Assembly (NCBI GenBank): GCA_900215285.1
Contig: OCMG01000002.1
Location: forward strand, 434,001 to 498,000
DNA from: Ensifer adhaerens
GTDB taxonomy: Bacteria; Pseudomonadota; Alphaproteobacteria; Rhizobiales; Rhizobiaceae
DNA: 64,000 nt
Direction: 5' to 3'
The notes under the pieces are model-generated. The model ran no database searches. It saw only the letters and a list, made by a program, of their open reading frames with translations, and was not told the DNA's origin. A program made the position numbers and the translations under genes. Position 1 is the first letter of the stretch. Every line of letters begins with the position of its first letter. Shown here one piece after another: positions 34,867 through 44,358 of the stretch.

Positions 34867-37800
34867 TGGAGGTTGTTTCGCCCACATCGCTGTCGCAAGC
34901 GCTGGCGCTGCATGCCAGCGGCGAAGGTCGCTTCTGCGCAGGCGGGACGGCACTGCAGCTCGATTGGGCCAAGGGCGCACCCAAACCGGTGAGGCTCATC
35001 GATCTGAGCCGCATCGCTGAGCTCAAAGGCCTGTCGCGCGGGGCTGACACGTTGCAGATTGGTCCGCTGACGACGCTGGCAGATCTGCTGCGCGCGCCTG
35101 TCGTGGCTGCTGAACTTCCCCTGCTGGCCGAAGGACTGGAGAAGGTAGCCGGTCCCTCCATCCGCAACAGGGCGACGCTTGGAGGCAACATTGCCGCCAT
35201 GAACGGCTGCCTTCTGCCGGCGCTCCTGGCGCTAGATGCCAGGTTGGAATGGCTGGAACAGGATGGCGCAGTCCAGCTCTCGCTGGAGCACTGGCTCTCC
35301 AGGCGCTCAACAGAGGGCGTGTTGACGCGCATCACTCTGCCCATTCAGCCCCCCGGAGAACGCTGGACCTTCAGGAAGATCGGCCTGCGCGCCGCCTTCA
35401 CGCCAAGCATCATCAACGTGGCGGCCCGCCTCTCGGTCGGGCAGAAAGAGGAGATCAACGTCGCCCGTCTCGCGGTTGGCGGCGGCGCAGTTTCGCCCGC
35501 CCGCCTGCGAGAGGCCGAGGCCCTGCTGGAGGGATGTGTGTTGAGCGGGGTGAACTGGCTGCGGCTGCATGAATGCCTTGTCGACATAATCGAGGCGCCG
35601 AGCGACGCATTCCGCTCGCGGGACTACAGAAAGAAGGTTGCGGCCAACGCCATGGTGTATGGACTTGGTGGGCAACTGAAGCTCCACACACATCACCCCA
35701 TCAAGAGGCTGCGGCCACAGGCGGCAGCGCCCGCGGGCGAACTGCGACTCGCACGGCATGATAATGCTGCCGTTTGGCATGAACGACCCGACATCGCTGC
35801 CAAAACCAAAGGAACGATGTCCTATCTGACCGACACGAGACGGGCGGGCATGCTGGTGGGCCGCATTCTGCGCGCCGGTATCCCGCACGCGCGGATTCTG
35901 TCCATCGATACCTCTGCTGCCGAAAAACTGGCGGGAGTCGTCGCCGTCGTCACCCATCGAGACGTGCCGGGTCTCAACGCATTCGGCATTGTGATCCAGG
36001 ATCAACCGGCGCTCTGTAAAGACAAGGTGCGCCATGCGGGCGACCCGGTCGCGGCCGTGGCGGCGATCGATGCAGAAACCGCGGAGCGCGCGTTGGCGCT
36101 GATCAAGGTGGAATACCTACCTCTCGGCATCGTCACCGATCCGGTCGACGCACTGCGTCGAGATGCACAGACGGTGCATGAAAGTGGCAATCTTCAGCGC
36201 GAACTACATTTCGAGCGGGGTGATGTCGAAGCGGGCTTTGCCGCCGCCGTTCATGTGGTTGAGGCCACCTACGTCACGCCGCGACAGATGCATGGCTTCA
36301 TGGAGACGGAAGGCGGCTACGCCTTTGTTGATGACGATGGCACATTGCATATGTTCGCCGGTGGTCAGCATGGCAGCCGCGATCGCATGCAGCTTTCGCG
36401 CATTCTGGGGCTGGCGGAAGACAGCATTCGCGTCGTCACCTCGCCGACCGGCGGCGCATTTGGTGGCAAGGACGAACTGTCCATCCAGCCGGCGCTTGCT
36501 CTGCTGGCGCTGAAATCCCGCAGGCCGGTTCGACTGCATCTCTCCCGCGCTGAATCCGTGCTGGCCGGACAGAAGCGGAACCCCATGTCGATCTGGATGA
36601 AAACAGGTATCGATAGTGATGGCAGAATTGTCGCCCATGAGGTCGAGGTGCTTGCCGACGCCGGCGCTTACGCCTCGCTAGGAGCCGGCGTCATGGAAAC
36701 CGCACTGGAACATGCGGCAGGCCCTTATATTGCCGGGAATGTCCGCACCCATGGCCGCCTTGTCTACACGAATAACGGCACCTGTGGCGCATTTCGCGGC
36801 TTCGGCGCCAACCAGATGACTTATGCGATTGAATGCCAAATGGACAGGTTGGCCGCGGAAATCGGCCTTCCGGCAGCGGAAATCCGTCGGCGGAACCTCC
36901 GCGTGCCCGGGATGCCGGGCTTTTTGGGACAGACGGTCGCACCCACCGAACGGTCCGATGAGATGCTGGCGGCGGCTTCTGCATCCAACCTCTGGTCACT
37001 GCCACAGGGCCCGCAGCCCGAGAGCGAATGGATTATCGGAACCGGGATGGCCCTCAACTACCAGGGCAATGGCCTCGGATCCGTGGTGCCCGATCCTTGC
37101 GGCGGGAGGCTTTCCCTGACCAAATCCGGCATGATCGAAGGCGGATTTGGCCTCGACGAACTCGGCCAGGGGCTCCACGCGCTGATCAAGGCAACGGTGG
37201 CGGCCGAGATCGGCTGCGACCGGGCGGATGTCAAACCGACAACCGGCGACACGGCAACCGCCCCCGAATCCGGCTCCACCACGGCCTCGCGTGGCACCTA
37301 TGTTGTCTGGGCGTCCACCCGAATGGCCGCTCCTGAATTTGACCGGCAGATGCGCAAGGCAGCGGCGGCCATCCTGCGCCGCGATCCGGAGACGCTCGGC
37401 CTGGGACAAGGGGGCTTCATGGAACGCGGAACGAATAGCGGCGCGCGTCTCCTGACCTATCGCGATCTGGCGGAGCAGCTTGATGAAGCAGATTTGCCCA
37501 GCGTCACAGTGGCTTACGAGTTTCCGAAGAATGAATACACGGCCGGCAACGCCCGGCTCGTCTTCGCGTTCGGTGCGGCCATCGCCCGCGTCGCCATCAG
37601 CCGCGTGACGGGAGAAGTTCGGATCCTTGACCTTCATCAGCACACCGCCGCTGGGCCGGTCATGGACATGGCAGCCTATCTCGGCCAGATCGAGGGCGGC
37701 GCGGTGCAGGGTCTCGGCTTCACGCTGACGGAAGATGCACAGATGGTCGGGGGAAGGCATGTCTGCACCAATCTCGACACCTATATGCTGCCCGGCGTGC

Positions 37801-38003
37801 AGGACGCGCCAAGGCTCATGCAGGTCTTCGCGCTGGAAAGCCTGGATAAGGACGATGTTTTTGGCCCCCGCGGCGTCGGCGAACTGGGGATCGGCGCGGT
37901 CACGCCAGCAATCGCGAATGCTGTCTTCGCGGCAATCGGACATATGCCGACCGTGACGCCTTTCCAGCCCGAGACAATTCTTGCCGCTCTGGAGAACGGA
38001 TGA
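34866..38003 (+). CDS. Xanthine dehydrogenase-type protein: FAD domain fused to molybdopterin subunit
   Basis: Molybdenum hydroxylase of 1045 residues. Residues 1 to about 285 are a CoxM-type FAD-binding subunit (FCAGGTALQLDWAKG, GPSIRNRATLGGNIAAMNGC); from about 300 onward is the CoxL/XdhB-type molybdopterin subunit (MLVGRILRAGIPHARILSID, TSPTGGAFGGKDELSIQPAL, GTCGAFRGFGANQMTYAIEC). The catalytic glutamate lies in VFGPRGVGELGIGAVTPAI. These domains are more often separate genes, or all three are fused with 2Fe-2S first. Coupled to the oxygenase upstream and the 2Fe-2S subunit downstream. Likely hydroxylates purines, but the substrate is not proven. Confidence 0.92.
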   Translation: MEVVSPTSLSQALALHASGEGRFCAGGTALQLDWAKGAPKPVRLIDLSRIAELKGLSRGADTLQIGPLTTLADLLRAPVVAAELPLLAEGLEKVAGPSIRNRATLGGNIAAMNGCLLPALLALDARLEWLEQDGAVQLSLEHWLSRRSTEGVLTRITLPIQPPGERWTFRKIGLRAAFTPSIINVAARLSVGQKEEINVARLAVGGGAVSPARLREAEALLEGCVLSGVNWLRLHECLVDIIEAPSDAFRSRDYRKKVAANAMVYGLGGQLKLHTHHPIKRLRPQAAAPAGELRLARHDNAAVWHERPDIAAKTKGTMSYLTDTRRAGMLVGRILRAGIPHARILSIDTSAAEKLAGVVAVVTHRDVPGLNAFGIVIQDQPALCKDKVRHAGDPVAAVAAIDAETAERALALIKVEYLPLGIVTDPVDALRRDAQTVHESGNLQRELHFERGDVEAGFAAAVHVVEATYVTPRQMHGFMETEGGYAFVDDDGTLHMFAGGQHGSRDRMQLSRILGLAEDSIRVVTSPTGGAFGGKDELSIQPALALLALKSRRPVRLHLSRAESVLAGQKRNPMSIWMKTGIDSDGRIVAHEVEVLADAGAYASLGAGVMETALEHAAGPYIAGNVRTHGRLVYTNNGTCGAFRGFGANQMTYAIECQMDRLAAEIGLPAAEIRRRNLRVPGMPGFLGQTVAPTERSDEMLAAASASNLWSLPQGPQPESEWIIGTGMALNYQGNGLGSVVPDPCGGRLSLTKSGMIEGGFGLDELGQGLHALIKATVAAEIGCDRADVKPTTGDTATAPESGSTTASRGTYVVWASTRMAAPEFDRQMRKAAAAILRRDPETLGLGQGGFMERGTNSGARLLTYRDLAEQLDEADLPSVTVAYEFPKNEYTAGNARLVFAFGAAIARVAISRVTGEVRILDLHQHTAAGPVMDMAAYLGQIEGGAVQGLGFTLTEDAQMVGGRHVCTNLDTYMLPGVQDAPRLMQVFALESLDKDDVFGPRGVGELGIGAVTPAIANAVFAAIGHMPTVTPFQPETILAALENG

Positions 38004-38473
38004 CGATCGACTTCAGGCTCAACGGCACAGCCCGTTCCATCTCCTGCGCGGCGGATAAACCGCTGATCGGGATTCTGCGTGACGACCTTTGCCTGACGTC
38101 GACCAAGGAAGCCTGTTCCATTGGACGGTGTGGCGCCTGTCTTGTCCTCATCGACGGCAAGGCAGCAAACGCCTGCCTGACGATGGCGTTTCAGATCAGC
38201 GGCACCGAAATCATGACAACGGAAGGGCTGGGTGATGATCCGATGGCTCGTCTCGTCCGCAAGGCGTTGATCGAGGAAAATGCCTTCCAATGCGGCTATT
38301 GCGCACCCGGATTCGTCGTCGCGCTGCTGGCGCTGTTCAAGGAAAATCCAGCGCCGGGTGAAGATGACATCCGCAAGGGGCTGGAAGGCAATATCTGCCG
38401 TTGCACCGGCTATCATTCCATCATCCGCGGCGCGCTCGCCGCCGCCCTGTTGGTGCAGGAGACATCGAAATGA
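38000..38473 (+). CDS. Xanthine dehydrogenase-type [2Fe-2S] subunit
   Basis: Small iron-sulfur subunit of the molybdenum hydroxylase, 157 residues. First cluster ligands in TSTKEACSIGRCGACLVLID and the later Cys of ANACLTM; second cluster in FQCGYCAPGFVVAL and NICRCTGYHSIIRGAL. Its start overlaps the stop of the fused subunit (ATGA), as does its stop with the aldehyde dehydrogenase start. Confidence 0.95.
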   Translation: MTIDFRLNGTARSISCAADKPLIGILRDDLCLTSTKEACSIGRCGACLVLIDGKAANACLTMAFQISGTEIMTTEGLGDDPMARLVRKALIEENAFQCGYCAPGFVVALLALFKENPAPGEDDIRKGLEGNICRCTGYHSIIRGALAAALLVQETSK

Positions 38474-39984
38474 CTATTGCCATCGCGAATTTCGAGCCGC
38501 GCACGGATGGAGCCAAAGCCTTCCTCACACGGACACGCAAGCAGATTTTGATCGACGGCCATTGGCGCGATGCGGCCACCGGCGCAATGTTTGAAACCTT
38601 CGATCCCGCCTCCGGACGGAAGCTCGCCGAGCTTGCCGAGGGCACCGCGTCCGACGTTGACGAGGCAGTGGCGAGCGCACGCAAGGCGCTGACAGGCACC
38701 GCTTGGCGCGGCCTGACACCGTCCGCGCGCGGGAAGCTGCTGTGGCGCATCGCCGACCTGATCGACGCGCATGTCGAGGAACTGGCGGAACTTGAGACGC
38801 TGGATCAGGGCAAGAGCTATCGCACCGGCCGCTTCGGCGAAATCCCGGCCTCTGCCGAGCAGTTCCGCTATTACGCCGGATATTGCACCAAGATCCTCGG
38901 CTCGACCATCCCTACGTCGATCGCTTATCAGCCTGAAGGCAAGCAGATTTTCGCCTATACGGTACGCGAGCCGGTTGGTGTGATCGCGGCAATCACGCCC
39001 TGGAACTCACCCATGCTGATGGCGGCCATGAAGCTTGCACCGGCGCTGGCCGCCGGCTGCACCGTGGTTCTGAAACCGGCTGAGGAAACCTCGCTGACGG
39101 CGCTCAGGCTCGGCGAACTGATGATCGAGGCCGGGCTCCCGCCCGGCGTCGTCAATATCGTGACCGGATTTGGTGAGGTCGTGGGTGCAGCGCTCACCAG
39201 CCATCCATACGTCGACAAGGTCGGTTTCACCGGTTCGACGGAGGTCGGCAAGTTGATCGTCAAGGCTGCCGCGGGCAATTTGAAGAAACTGACGCTGGAG
39301 CTTGGCGGCAAGTCACCGGCTATCGTCATGGCGGATGCGGATCTGGCGCTTGCCGTTCCCGGCATCGCGCGGGGCATATTCGCCAATTCCGGCCAGGTCT
39401 GTGTGGCTAGCTCACGGGTCTACGCGCATCGCAAGATCTACGACAAACTGATCGAAGGTCTCGCTGCGGCCGCCGGCAAGCTGGTGCTCGGCCACGGGCT
39501 CGACGAGAAGACCGATCTTGGCCCGCTGGTGAACCGCAAGCAGGCCGACCGGGTTGCGGCCTACCTGGCAGAGGGACGAGGCGATGGGGCAGAGATCGCC
39601 ACGGGCGGTGAGCAGAAGGGTGACCTAGGCACCTTTATCGAACCAACGGTCGTCACCAGTGTCCGGCCGGACATGCGGATGATGCGCGAGGAGATTTTCG
39701 GCCCGGTCGTTGCAGTGACGCCCTTCGATGATGTCGACGAGGCCATCGCCTTTGCCAACGACACTGAGTACGGCTTGGCCGGCAGCGTCTGGACGCAGGA
39801 CCTCTCGCACGCCCATCGACTTGCCGGGCGCATCCGCTCCGGCACGGTCTGGATCAACTGCCATTCCTATTTCTCGCCGGAACTACCGAAAGGCGGCCAC
39901 AAGCAGTCCGGCTGGGGCTACGAAAATGGCGCCCAAGGGCTCGACAATTACCTCCAGACGAAGACAGTTTGCAGCGTCATTTGA
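38470..39984 (+). CDS. NAD(P)-dependent aldehyde dehydrogenase
   Basis: Cytoplasmic dehydrogenase of 504 residues from ATG 38470, overlapping the previous stop (ATGA). Motifs: PWNSPMLMAAMKLAPALAAG, FTGSTEVGKLI, catalytic glutamate in [13 protein letters not shown], and the catalytic cysteine in FANSGQVCVASSRVY. Betaine-aldehyde-dehydrogenase-like overall. Last gene of the rightward purine operon; with the GMC oxidoreductase and ThDP decarboxylase it suggests oxidation of a released aldehyde. Confidence 0.93.
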   Translation: MTIAIANFEPRTDGAKAFLTRTRKQILIDGHWRDAATGAMFETFDPASGRKLAELAEGTASDVDEAVASARKALTGTAWRGLTPSARGKLLWRIADLIDAHVEELAELETLDQGKSYRTGRFGEIPASAEQFRYYAGYCTKILGSTIPTSIAYQPEGKQIFAYTVREPVGVIAAITPWNSPMLMAAMKLAPALAAGCTVVLKPAEETSLTALRLGELMIEAGLPPGVVNIVTGFGEVVGAALTSHPYVDKVGFTGSTEVGKLIVKAAAGNLKKLTLELGGKSPAIVMADADLALAVPGIARGIFANSGQVCVASSRVYAHRKIYDKLIEGLAAAAGKLVLGHGLDEKTDLGPLVNRKQADRVAAYLAEGRGDGAEIATGGEQKGDLGTFIEPTVVTSVRPDMRMMREEIFGPVVAVTPFDDVDEAIAFANDTEYGLAGSVWTQDLSHAHRLAGRIRSGTVWINCHSYFSPELPKGGHKQSGWGYENGAQGLDNYLQTKTVCSVI

Positions 39985-40032
39985 CGAGGGGACAACAAAA
40001 TATTGCGTCCTTATTGCAGTAAAATAGGCCAC

Positions 40033-40050
40033 AGATGTCATATGGCATCT
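40033..40050. terminator. Hairpin after the purine operon
   Basis: AGATGTCATATGGCATCT is an 18-base near-palindrome followed on the plus strand by ATTTTAT. It lies 49 bases after the aldehyde dehydrogenase stop and touches the convergent DUF779 stop codon. A weak bidirectional terminator is plausible. Confidence 0.4.
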
Positions 40051-40408
40051 ATTTTATGCCGCCCGCGGCGCATGCGTCGGAGATGAGCAGAAACCGCCGT
40101 TCCCGTCCGTTGTCCAACGAGAACATTCCGCCGCGTCCCGGAATAGCGTCCACGATCAGGTCCGGCGATTGCCACGCGGCATATTGCGCTGCTGCAATAT
40201 AGAATGGTGCACCGCCGATTTCGCCGAGCAGAACATCATGTTCGCCGACGATGAATTCACCTGCCGGATAACACATGGGCGCCGAGCCGTCGCAGCATCC
40301 ACCCGACTGGTGAAACAGGATATCGGGATGATCGCGGCGGATTTCCGCAATGAGATCAAGCGCCGCGTCCGTCGCGCGGACATGCTGACCTTCGAGTTCG
40401 ACAGCCAT
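40049..40408 (-). CDS. DUF779 family protein associated with aldehyde dehydrogenase
   Basis: Protein of 119 residues from ATG 40408 (GGAGAG upstream). The DUF779 pattern is visible: LFHQSGGCCDGSAPMCYPAG with three cysteines, then GEHDVLLGEIGGAPFYIAAA and GRERRFLLISDACAAG. Such proteins are commonly found next to adhB-type aldehyde dehydrogenases; biochemical role unknown, and the cysteine cluster suggests metal or redox chemistry. A hairpin separates it from the aldehyde dehydrogenase gene, 65 bases upstream. Confidence 0.92.
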   Translation of the reverse strand: MAVELEGQHVRATDAALDLIAEIRRDHPDILFHQSGGCCDGSAPMCYPAGEFIVGEHDVLLGEIGGAPFYIAAAQYAAWQSPDLIVDAIPGRGGMFSLDNGRERRFLLISDACAAGGIK

Positions 40409-40425
40409 CGTTTCTCTCCAAATGC

Positions 40426-40457
40426 AAAAGGGCCTCCGGTTTCCCGGAAGCCCCTTG
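40426..40457 (-). terminator. Hairpin between the adhB-type gene and DUF779
   Basis: Read leftward, a stem close to AAGGGGCTTCCGG / CCGGAGGCCCTT with a GAAA-type loop and a TTTTG tail. It can cut or attenuate transcription into the DUF779 gene, or stabilise the upstream mRNA end. Confidence 0.5.
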
Positions 40458-40473
40458 GTTACGGTGTCCGTTC

Positions 40474-41982
<1,509 letters not shown>

Positions 41983-42060
41983 GATTTCCTCCTTTGGGCC
42001 GGGCTCACTCCATCCGGCATTCCCCATATTCACCAATACCATTATATTCGTCCAGATATC

Positions 42061-42099
42061 ACGAACGACACGATGGTCCGTTCGTCGCACTTCTGCGAC
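42061..42099. promoter_or_regulatory. Two overlapping inverted repeats upstream of the adhB-type gene
   Basis: ACGAACG (42061-42067) pairs with CGTTCGT (42079-42085); GTCGCA (42084-42089) pairs with TGCGAC (42094-42099) over four bases. They lie 80-120 bases upstream of the aldehyde dehydrogenase start and about 360 bases upstream of the sigma-54 promoter on the other strand. TGTCGC-type dyads suit AcoR-like enhancer-binding proteins; this is inference. The rest of 41983-42459 shows no gene I can support. Confidence 0.4.
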
Positions 42100-42459
42100 A
42101 CGAATGCCGGCCTGATGGCCTCGGTTGCCGGAAACCTGCCTTTGGTCAGTCACCTGCCCGGCGAGACGCCCTGCGGTGTGAACCTGATCCGGAAACGGGC
42201 GATCCTGGCAGCGCCTTTCCGGGCAGACGGACGTTTTGATCCGCTGCTTCCTCGAAATGCCCTACTGGCCCGGCGCACCGAAGGTCATCCGGACGTCCGA
42301 GGGGAGCATTCGGCGACATTATCCCGGCGTCGGCCGGCCTCTCCACCGTGTTCAAAATATGAGCAGCGCCCAGATTTTTGGCACAGATCGTGAGCACTCC
42401 GTGGAAGCGCACAAGTCGATTGGGCACCGAACAACCCTATTTCCGGGCGATCTGAGAAT

Positions 42460-42475
42460 TGGCACGGAACCTGCT
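42460..42475 (+). promoter_or_regulatory. Sigma-54 (RpoN) promoter of a short transcript
   Basis: TGGCACGGAACCTGCT matches the -24/-12 elements, with the required ten-base gap between GG and GC. Transcription would begin near 42486. No ordinary-sized gene follows, only the small structured unit described next. Confidence 0.75.
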
Positions 42476-42485
42476 TTAGTGAAAT

Positions 42486-42594
42486 CAGGTCCAGAGGGGA
42501 CTGACAATGATAGCGCCCAACGAATGGCGCTCGAAACAACGCCGCCGATCCGAGATCGCAGCCTATAAAGAGCGCGTCCGGGTCGGCGGTTTTG
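42486..42594 (+). ncRNA. Candidate sigma-54-driven small RNA, about 109 nt
   Basis: From the predicted +1 of the RpoN promoter the RNA folds into AGCGCC (42512-42517) with GGCGCT (42526-42531), then a 10-bp stem CCGCCGATCC (42542-42551) with GGGTCGGCGG (42580-42589, one G-U pair) followed by TTTTG. That is the layout of a bacterial sRNA with an intrinsic terminator. A 30-codon ORF overlaps it, so it could instead be, or also be, a small mRNA. Confidence 0.5.
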
Positions 42595-42599
42595 TTTGA
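42507..42599 (+). CDS. Candidate 30-residue basic microprotein
   Basis: ATG at 42507 is preceded by AGAGGGG (42493-42499) at a good distance and the frame runs 30 codons to TGA at 42597. The product begins MIAPNEWRSKQRRRSEIAAY and ends KERVRVGGFV, rich in Arg and Lys, with no membrane segment. I do not recognise it. The second hairpin of the candidate sRNA falls within its 3' half, so coding and structural readings compete. Sits directly under the sigma-54 promoter. Confidence 0.4.
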   Translation: MIAPNEWRSKQRRRSEIAAYKERVRVGGFV

Positions 42600-42712
42600 A
42601 CGGTCTGCACATCATGACCAGCGACATGCTGGCCACTGCAGAAACAGGCCTGGAATCAGAACAGTTTCTGAGACTCGCCCTCCACAGGCCCGTCATCGTG
42701 CAGCTAAGTGAC

Positions 42713-42783
42713 ATTTCGCTGCCCCTAAAAGGCGGCAAGCGAAATTGCGAAGCCAGCCTGACTGTCGTCCGGCTGGCTTTTTT
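42713..42783 (+). terminator. Stem-loop followed by a strong Rho-independent terminator
   Basis: ATTTCGCT (42713-42720) pairs with AGCGAAAT (42738-42745), enclosing GCC/GGC. Directly after it AAGCCAGCC (42750-42758) pairs with GGCTGGCTT (42771-42779) and is followed by a T run to 42783. Together they end a transcript entering from the sigma-54 unit or a separate RNA starting within 42600-42712. The remaining sequence to 42990 holds nothing I can support. Confidence 0.75.
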
Positions 42784-42990
42784 ATTTGCGTCATTCGCAG
42801 AGATTTCACAGTAAATACCGCCACCGCCAAGTAGATTTCGATTTGCGCAAAACCATGCCTCTCACCCCCGCACGGCCCAATTTCTCCTTTTGCGAGCATG
42901 CGCCAATCTATTTTCCGGCGAAAGGTTTTTCCTGTCGAAACATAAGCTTGCGCAAAGAACCCTTCTTGTTCCGAGGCCGCGACGGCAAAA

Positions 42991-43024
42991 CAAGGGGGGC
43001 GTCGTTGGCACGACGCCCCCCTTG
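42991..43024 (-). terminator. Rho-independent terminator after cydX
   Basis: A 15-bp perfect stem (42991-43005 with 43010-43024, core GGGGGGCGTCGT), loop of four, followed leftward by TTTTGCC. It ends the cydDCABX unit. Confidence 0.88.
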
Positions 43025-43043
43025 GACAATGCTGCGTGACGTA

Positions 43044-43187
43044 TCACAGAGACTGACGTGCCTTGTCCGCATCCGGCTTGGAGCCGTTCATCATCTGGCG
43101 GTCCAGCTGCATTTCCAGCCACATCGCATTAACGACAGCAAAGAGCGCCGCCAGTGGCAGGCCGAGAAGCCAGGCAAAATACCACAT
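43044..43187 (-). CDS. cydX: Cytochrome bd oxidase small subunit CydX
   Basis: A 47-residue single-pass membrane protein, starting MWYFAWLLGLPLAALFAVVN and continuing AMWLEMQLDRQ, the standard CydX pattern (WYFAW, then a short charged tail). It stabilises the haem site of the CydAB oxidase. Fourteen bases after cydB; precedes the strong terminator. Short enough to be missed by automatic calling. Confidence 0.93.
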   Translation of the reverse strand: MWYFAWLLGLPLAALFAVVNAMWLEMQLDRQMMNGSKPDADKARQSL

Positions 43188-43201
43188 GTTCGTATCTCCT
43201 C

Positions 43202-44353
43202 TTAGTAGACGGTTTCGTGGTTGCGGTTGATTTCAGCCTCGGTGACCTTGCCCCAGAGGACCTTGTAGACCCAGGCGGTGTAGGCGAGGATCATCGGCAC
43301 GAAGATCACCGCGGCGACCAGCATGACGAACAGTGTCTGGTGCGACGAAGACGCGTTCCAGACTGTCAACGACGAATGCGCATCGATCGACGACGGCAGG
43401 ATGAACGGGAACATCGTAAGCCCGACCGACGAGATGATGCCGATGATCGCCAGCTTGGAATAGAGCATCGTCATCAGATCCTTGCCTGCGCGCAGGCCAT
43501 AGAAGGCGAGCAGCGAGCCGAGGAGACCAAGGACCGGGGCAACGGCGATCCACGGCCGTTCGGCAAAGGCGCCGAACCAGCTCGCGGTGCGCGCCGTCTC
43601 GCTGAATGTCGGGTTCGAGGGACCATCACCGGCAATCTGTCCGACCAGCGCATAGCCGCCGACGCCCTTGGCAAGCCAGAGACCGGCCAGAACATATGTG
43701 ACGATGGTAACGAGCGCAGCGATCGAGCCGATGGCGCGGGCACGATCCCGCACCGGACCATCCGCCTTGAGCTGCAGCCATGCGGCCCCGTGGGTGATCA
43801 GCATGGCGACCGAAACGACGCCCGTGAGCAGCGCAAAGGGATTGAGAAGGCCGAAGAATGTCCCGTCATAGAAGATCTTCAGGTCCTCGTTAAAGCGGAA
43901 GGGCACGCCTTGCAGGACATTGCCCATGGCGACGCCGAAGATCAGCGCCGGTACGAAGCCGCCGACGAACAGAGCCCAGTCCCAACCGTTGCGCCAAGCC
44001 GCACTTTCACGCTTGGAGCGGTATTTGAAACCAACCGGACGCAGGATAAGGGCTGCGAGAACGGCAAACATGGCGAGATAGAAGCCAGAGAAGCTGACGG
44101 CGTAGAGCGGCGGCCATGCGGCAAAGATCGCGCCGCCACCCAGGATGAACCAGACCTGGTTGCCTTCCCAGACAGGGCCAATGGTGTTGATGGCGACGCG
44201 GCGCTCGCTGTCCGTCCTGCCGACGAAGGGAAGCAGTGCGCCGACGCCCAGGTCGAAGCCGTCGGTGAGGGCAAAGCCGGTCAGGAGAACGCCGAGTAGC
44301 ACCCACCAGACCACCCGCAGGAATTCAAAAGGAACAAGTTCGAAGAGAATCAT
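43202..44353 (-). CDS. cydB: Cytochrome bd ubiquinol oxidase subunit II
   Basis: Integral membrane subunit of the high-affinity quinol oxidase, 383 residues. Typical passages: LLGVLLTGFALTDGFDLGVG, INTIGPVWEGNQVWFILGGG, and FPFILPSSIDAHSSLTVWNA with SSHQTLFVML. Five bases after cydA. Confidence 0.96.
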   Translation of the reverse strand: MILFELVPFEFLRVVWWVLLGVLLTGFALTDGFDLGVGALLPFVGRTDSERRVAINTIGPVWEGNQVWFILGGGAIFAAWPPLYAVSFSGFYLAMFAVLAALILRPVGFKYRSKRESAAWRNGWDWALFVGGFVPALIFGVAMGNVLQGVPFRFNEDLKIFYDGTFFGLLNPFALLTGVVSVAMLITHGAAWLQLKADGPVRDRARAIGSIAALVTIVTYVLAGLWLAKGVGGYALVGQIAGDGPSNPTFSETARTASWFGAFAERPWIAVAPVLGLLGSLLAFYGLRAGKDLMTMLYSKLAIIGIISSVGLTMFPFILPSSIDAHSSLTVWNASSSHQTLFVMLVAAVIFVPMILAYTAWVYKVLWGKVTEAEINRNHETVY

Positions 44354-44358
44354 GATCG

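Noticed and set aside
42074..42393. Possible regulator gene remnant upstream of the sigma-54 promoter
   Set aside because: Three frames give only short, unrelated translations; no AcoR, GAF or HTH pattern could be recognised.
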